From GCA-2729515 sp036336695 (GTDB taxonomy: Bacteria; Myxococcota_A; UBA9160; SMWR01): DNA of 28,686 nucleotides. The notes below the pieces were generated by a model. The model was not told the DNA's origin, did no database searches, and saw only the letters and a list, made by a program, of their open reading frames with translations. The position numbers and the translations under genes were made by a program. The stretch is taken from NCBI GenBank assembly GCA_036336695.1, contig JAYZFQ010000139.1, positions 1 through 28,686 of the forward strand, given 5' to 3'. Of this stretch, positions 25,050-28,686 are shown piece by piece; position 1 is the stretch's first letter; each line of letters starts with the position of its first letter.

Positions 25050-26929
25050 GCAGCGCCTCGGAGAATTCGGCCCAGGGCCATCACCGGAAAGTTGAGCCGG
25101 TAGAGGTGATAGCGGATGTAGAAATCTCCCGGGAACCCGGTGCCCGTGAACTGGGGCTCGTCCCAGTCGCCATCGTCTTGCTGGGTCCGGGCGAGCCAGG
25201 CCACACCCCGGCCAACGGCTTCCGGACTCGCTTCGGCCGCGTGCAGGGCCAGCAGGGCCCAGGCGGTCTGCGACGCAGTCGAGGCCCCGCGGCCCCGCCA
25301 CTCGGCGTCGACGTAGGAGCGCAGGTCCTCCCCCCAGCCCCCGTCCTCGTTCTGCACACGCTCGAGCCAGCGGGCCGCGCGGACGACCGCCGGGTGATCC
25401 GCCGGAACACCGGCACGCACCAGCGCGGGCACGACGGCACCGGTCCCGTACAGGTGGTTCGCGCCCCAGCGCCCGAACCAGGAACCGTCGGCTTCCTGTT
25501 CGCGCAACAGCCAGTCCACGGCGCGCTTCACCCGGGGATCCGAAGCGCGCCCCTCTTCGGCAAGCATCTCGACGACGTGGGCCGTGACGTCGGCACTCGG
25601 CGGATCGGTCACCTCGCCGAAATCGCAGAACGGGAGCGCGGCGCACAGGGCGCTGTCGTTGTCGACGTCGAAAGCTGCCCAACCTCCGTCGCGGCACTGC
25701 ATCCCGAAAGTCCAGTCGACCGCTCGGCCCACCGCGTCTTCGGCTTCGGACGGTGCCTCCACCTTGGCGCTGCGCAGCGCCATCACGACTTCCGCCGTGT
25801 CATCGAGATCCGGGTAGTTGTCGTTCTCGTACTCGAAACCCCAGCCGGAGGGCGCGAGGTCCGGGCGGCGGACCGCCCAGTCGCCCGGTACGCGAACTTC
25901 CTCGTCGAGCAGCCACCGGGCACCCCGGACCATGGCCGGCGCGTCTTCGGGAAGCCCCGCATCCCGCAGCGCCACCATCGAGAGGCAGGTGTCCCAGACC
26001 GGCGATTGGCAGGCCTCGAACCGTCGCATGCCGTCTTCCACGATGGCGAAGTCCTCGAGCCCCGCGAGGGCCTTCGCAAGCGCGGGGTGATCGAGGGGGT
26101 AGCCGAGCAGGTGCAGGGCCATGATCGAGTAGATCCACGGCGGCTGGATCCCTCCCCAGCAACCATCGGCCTCCTGCCGCTTCAGGATCCACTCCCCGCA
26201 GAGTCGTAGCGACTGCCGGCGCAGCCGCGCGAGGGGTCGCTTCTCGTAGAGATGAAGGAACCGGTCGAGCCGTTCGAAACGACCCGCCCACGAATTCCAG
26301 GGCGCGAGGGGAGGCCTCGGCACGCCGGTCTTCAACTCGTCGAGGGTGAAACCGAGCGAACGCACCGGACGGTGCGCCGCCACCACGGTGAGGGGCACGA
26401 TCGTCTGGCGCGCCCAGCAGGCAAAATCGTAGACGTTCAGCGGGAACCAGGGCGGTAGCAGGATGACTTCGGGCGGCAGCGCCGGCAGGTCGTCCCAGGA
26501 CCACTGGCCAAAAAGCGCCAGCCAGATTCGCGTGAAAACCCGGGATGCTTCGATGCCACCCAGTTCGCGGACGAGTTCCGCCGCGCGCAGCATGTGGGGG
26601 GCGTCGGGCGGGTCACCCGCGAGACGCAAGGCGGCGTAGGCCTCGACGGTGGCCGAGAGATCCGCGGGCCCCCCGTGAAAGATGGCGAAGCCCCCATCTT
26701 CTTGCTGACGGGACCGGATCCACGCCGCCGTGGACGCGAGAAGCTCCGGAGATTCCCGCCCGATGAACCGGCGCAGCAACAGGTCCTCGGCTTCCATGGT
26801 GACGTTCGTCTCCAGTTCGGCCTTCCAGTGGCCGTCGCCTTGCTGGAGGGACACGAGTTTTGCCGTGGCGCGCTCGAGGGCAGCGCGGCCAGCCTCCAGG
26901 TTGGAAGCGCGGTCTGCAGGGGCGGGCAT
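25046..26929 (-). CDS. shc: Squalene-hopene cyclase
   Basis: This 627-residue cyclase (also called hpnF) converts squalene to hopene and hopanol at the cytoplasmic membrane. The catalytic acid motif DxDDTA is present as DLDDTA (374-379). QW repeats are visible along the chain: QQEDGGF (75-81), QEADGCWGG (252-260), QCRDGGWAAF (411-420), QEADGSWFGRWG (478-489), QNEDGGWGED (526-535) and QQDDGDWDE (583-591). The C-terminal TGTGFPGDFYIRYHLYRLNF segment is typical of the family. Length is within the usual range. ATG 26929 has AAGGAG seven bases upstream, and the longer open frame is rejected. It follows hpnE by 65 bp and overlaps hpnG by four bases. All recognisable catalytic features are intact. 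Confidence 0.97.
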   Translation of the reverse strand: MPAPADRASNLEAGRAALERATAKLVSLQQGDGHWKAELETNVTMEAEDLLLRRFIGRESPELLASTAAWIRSRQQEDGGFAIFHGGPADLSATVEAYAALRLAGDPPDAPHMLRAAELVRELGGIEASRVFTRIWLALFGQWSWDDLPALPPEVILLPPWFPLNVYDFACWARQTIVPLTVVAAHRPVRSLGFTLDELKTGVPRPPLAPWNSWAGRFERLDRFLHLYEKRPLARLRRQSLRLCGEWILKRQEADGCWGGIQPPWIYSIMALHLLGYPLDHPALAKALAGLEDFAIVEDGMRRFEACQSPVWDTCLSMVALRDAGLPEDAPAMVRGARWLLDEEVRVPGDWAVRRPDLAPSGWGFEYENDNYPDLDDTAEVVMALRSAKVEAPSEAEDAVGRAVDWTFGMQCRDGGWAAFDVDNDSALCAALPFCDFGEVTDPPSADVTAHVVEMLAEEGRASDPRVKRAVDWLLREQEADGSWFGRWGANHLYGTGAVVPALVRAGVPADHPAVVRAARWLERVQNEDGGWGEDLRSYVDAEWRGRGASTASQTAWALLALHAAEASPEAVGRGVAWLARTQQDDGDWDEPQFTGTGFPGDFYIRYHLYRLNFPVMALGRILRGAA

Positions 26930-26994
26930 GGAATGCTCCTTGGGCGAAGAAAGTCGAGGAAGCGAAGTGTCGCGGCCGGCAGCGTCCACGTGCG

Positions 26995-28338
26995 TCACGC
27001 GGCCTCGGCCAGGGCGTGCAACCCGAGGTGGGCCAGGGTGGCCCGCGCCGCCGCCTTGCCGCTCAGGACCGCGCCTTCCATGGTCGCGGGCCAGCCGCTG
27101 TCGGTCCAAGCCCCGGCCAGAAACAGCCCCGGCTGGGCCGTCACCGGTCCGGGCCGCAAGCTGCCGCTTCCGGGCGCCGGCACGAAGGTCGCCGCCCGCT
27201 CGCAGGTCACGTGGAACGCCTCGACCACGGCGCCCCGGGCAGGAGACAACAGGTCCGCGAAGGCGGGGAGGAAAACGCGCCGCAGCGCCTGGCGCGAAGC
27301 ACCCACCCAGCGGTCGGCGGCCGAAAGGGACACGACCACGTACCGCCCCGGTTCGAGCCCCGCGGCTTCGCTGCGGTCGAACAGCCACTGGAGCGGCGTC
27401 TCGATGCCCGCAGCCAGGGGCATCGTGAGCACCGGGCGATCGAAGACGACGTGGAGATTCACGATCGGGGAACGGCCCAGGGCGCGCAGCCCGGCGCGGT
27501 CCACTTTCGCGGCGTCGGGAAGCAGCGCGGCCGCGGCCTCGTGAGGGACGGCGAGCACCACGCCGTCGGCGGCGAGGCGCTCACCCTCCAGTTGAAGCGC
27601 GAGTCCGCCGTGGGTTTCGATCGACCGAACCCGGGCGCGCAGGCAGGTTCGCACGCCCGCCTTTTCCAGGGCCACCGCGGCGGGTTCCCCGTGGAGCTGG
27701 GAAAGGGGAACCCGCGACCAGCCGATATCGGCCGCGGGCGCGTCTTCGAGAAGACCCGTCTGGTAGACCATGGCCGCCTGGGCGAGGGAAGCGCGCTCGC
27801 ACGGAACGTTCAGCGTCGCAACCACCAGCAGGTCCCAGAACCGCGCGATCGAACGCGGGCTTTCTCCCTGTTCGAGCAACCAGGCATGGAAGCTGGTCGC
27901 ATCGGCCCGGGGGTCGTGGCGGTCGAGGGCCTTGAGCCGCGCCGCGGTCCACCCGGCCCGCAGACGCGCGCCCAGCGAGAGGTGCCCGAAGCCGAGCACG
28001 CTCGGCAACAGGTGGGCGGGAGCAGGGAGGGGAGCCCGGCGCAAGTGGTGCACGCGGCCGCCGGGCGCCAGGACCGGCACGTCGAGACGGGGCTGGAGAA
28101 AGACGCGGTCCGACACTTCGAGCCGCTCGAGCAGTTCGCGATAGGCCGCACAACAACGCAGGAAGACGTGCTGACCGTTGTCGACGTCGAGTCCACCGAA
28201 ACGCGTCGAAAACGTGGCGCCCCCGAGACGCGGGCGCGCTTCCAGGAGCGTCACCCGGGCCCCGGCATCGGCGCAGGAGAGCGCCGCGCGGATGCCGGCC
28301 AGGCCGCCCCCCACCACGACGACGTGGCGACCGCTCAT
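26995..28338 (-). CDS. hpnE: Hydroxysqualene dehydroxylase HpnE (FAD-dependent)
   Basis: This 447-residue flavoprotein has an N-terminal dinucleotide-binding motif, VVVVGGGLAGIRAALSCADA, then LEARPRLGG. Further family features are DVDNGQHVFLRCC, TPLQWLFDRS and, near the end, WTDSGWPATMEGAVLSGKAA. HpnE reduces hydroxysqualene to squalene, the last step before cyclisation by Shc. The start is ATG 28338, in the downstream copy of a 74-bp tandem duplication. A duplicate start (ATG 28412) overlaps the hpnD stop but leads only to a 25-codon ORF. No strong ribosome site precedes 28338, so initiation probably depends on coupling through the overlapping TGA at 28337-28335. Confidence 0.93.
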   Translation of the reverse strand: MSGRHVVVVGGGLAGIRAALSCADAGARVTLLEARPRLGGATFSTRFGGLDVDNGQHVFLRCCAAYRELLERLEVSDRVFLQPRLDVPVLAPGGRVHHLRRAPLPAPAHLLPSVLGFGHLSLGARLRAGWTAARLKALDRHDPRADATSFHAWLLEQGESPRSIARFWDLLVVATLNVPCERASLAQAAMVYQTGLLEDAPAADIGWSRVPLSQLHGEPAAVALEKAGVRTCLRARVRSIETHGGLALQLEGERLAADGVVLAVPHEAAAALLPDAAKVDRAGLRALGRSPIVNLHVVFDRPVLTMPLAAGIETPLQWLFDRSEAAGLEPGRYVVVSLSAADRWVGASRQALRRVFLPAFADLLSPARGAVVEAFHVTCERAATFVPAPGSGSLRPGPVTAQPGLFLAGAWTDSGWPATMEGAVLSGKAAARATLAHLGLHALAEAA

Positions 28339-28440
28339 CGCCCGGCCCCGCTGCGCCCCGCGCGGATGCCGGCCAGGCCGCCCCCCACCACGACGACGTG
28401 GCGACCGCTCATCGCCCGGCCCCGCTGCGCCCCGCGCGGA
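28284..28440 (-). repeat. Exact 74-bp tandem duplication at the hpnD/hpnE junction
   Basis: Bases 28284-28357 are repeated exactly at 28358-28431, and identity continues nine more bases to 28440. The repeat holds the last codons of hpnD, the ATGA stop/start overlap and the first ~18 codons of hpnE. The period is not a multiple of three, yet both genes stay open because the duplication spans their junction. Perfect identity points to a very recent event or an assembly artefact. Confidence 0.97.
28335..28412 (-). CDS. 25-codon chimeric mini-ORF created by the duplication
   Basis: It starts at ATG 28412, which overlaps the hpnD stop (ATGA), and ends at TGA 28337-28335, which overlaps the functional hpnE ATG at 28338. 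It would encode the first 18 residues of HpnE followed by the last seven of HpnD (GRSGAGR). It has the original hpnE start context, so it is probably translated and may hand ribosomes to hpnE; a function of the peptide is not expected. Confidence 0.4.
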   Translation of the reverse strand: MSGRHVVVVGGGLAGIRAGRSGAGR

Positions 28441-28686
28441 GCCAGAGCCGCACGGCATGGAACAAGACACCCCGGCGGGTGGGCCGCCGGAGTTCCGAGG
28501 TCACGTCGCAGTCGGCGCGTTCGATCGCATCGAGGGCAGCATGTCCGCCGGCCGCGAAGCCGGCCACGGCCAACCGCGCGCTCCCCGCGAGCGCCGACAA
28601 GAGCGGTTCGCCGCGGGAGAGCAGGTCGCGGGCACGTGCAGCCTCGAAGGCCACGAGCTGGCGCAGCGGCGCAGATGCTGGCACCG
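28409..28686 (-). CDS. hpnD: Squalene/presqualene synthase HpnD, C-terminal part (partial)
   Basis: The last ~91 residues of a trans-isoprenyl diphosphate synthase are visible; the gene continues beyond the window end, and the apparent GTG near 28684 is probably internal. The segment LVAFEAARARDLLSRGEPLL, followed by a helix and a short basic C-terminus (PTRRGVLFHAVRLWLRAG), matches the end of HpnD. HpnD makes presqualene diphosphate from farnesyl diphosphate. The catalytic aspartates lie outside the window. The TGA stop at 28411-28409 overlaps ATG 28412. Its position directly before hpnE favours HpnD over HpnC. Confidence 0.85.
   Translation of the reverse strand, partial: VPASAPLRQLVAFEAARARDLLSRGEPLLSALAGSARLAVAGFAAGGHAALDAIERADCDVTSELRRPTRRGVLFHAVRLWLRAGRSGAGR

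Noticed and set aside
25050..25697. A long N-terminal extension of HpnG
   Set aside because: It overlaps the conserved C-terminal half of squalene-hopene cyclase; GTG 25049 with the GTGA overlap gives a normal N-terminus.
28339..28470. An hpnE start 44 codons upstream
   Set aside because: That extension is out-of-frame reading of hpnD and of the duplicated block; the dinucleotide-binding motif begins right after ATG 28338.
1..28686. tRNA genes, CRISPR arrays, insertion sequences and phage or plasmid genes
   Set aside because: No cloverleaf-like segment, spaced repeat array, transposase motif or terminal inverted repeat was seen; the only direct repeats are the 24-bp and 74-bp tandem ones described.

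Overview
The window is a GC-rich (roughly two thirds G+C by eye), densely coded bacterial chromosome segment. It has an aerobic respiratory cluster, a hopanoid cluster, fatty-acid/CoA enzymes, a class III adenylate cyclase and a C-terminal sorting-type tail on a cytochrome. This mix suggests a Gram-negative, delta-proteobacterial-type lineage (Myxococcota, Desulfobacterota or Binatota-like). That placement is inference; there is no rRNA or other marker gene in the window. No tRNA, rRNA, CRISPR array, insertion sequence or phage gene was seen.

Region 1 (1-7543, plus strand) is one tightly packed respiratory operon: the end of ctaD, ctaE, an unrecognised membrane protein, a diheme lipoprotein cytochrome c, a Rieske protein, a cytochrome b fused to a C-terminal cytochrome c, a fusion of a CtaG-like copper-assembly domain with a NapH/CcoG-like polyferredoxin, and a FixH/YtkA-like protein. 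Together they encode a bc-type quinol:cytochrome c oxidoreductase, an aa3-type oxidase and probable assembly factors. The last gene ends in a 24-bp tandem repeat and shares a CTAG stop palindrome with the convergent gene after it.

Region 2 (7540-13320, minus strand) reads, in transcription order: acyl-CoA synthetase, a GT2 polyprenyl-phosphate-type glycosyltransferase, a DegT-family PLP aminotransferase, and a GT39-like membrane glycosyltransferase. The last three have the same enzyme classes as ArnC, ArnB and ArnT, which suggests aminosugar decoration of an envelope lipid. A 272-bp divergent spacer with a perfect 12-bp GC palindrome separates this block from the next gene.

Region 3 (13593-17925) holds a large secreted beta-propeller/diheme cytochrome with an IPTL-CTERM-like tail, convergent with a CaiB-family CoA-transferase and overlapping it by 35 bp.

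Region 4 (18049-28686, minus strand) is a hopanoid operon in the classical order hpnD (partial), hpnE, shc (hpnF), hpnG, hpnH, followed by a fused transporter-like/spermidine-synthase-like protein and a membrane adenylate cyclase. Two anomalies stand out. HpnH has Gly45 where the third cysteine of the radical-SAM CxxxCxxC motif should be. The hpnD/hpnE junction carries an exact 74-bp tandem duplication that leaves both genes intact but creates a 25-codon chimeric mini-ORF with stop/start overlaps on both sides.
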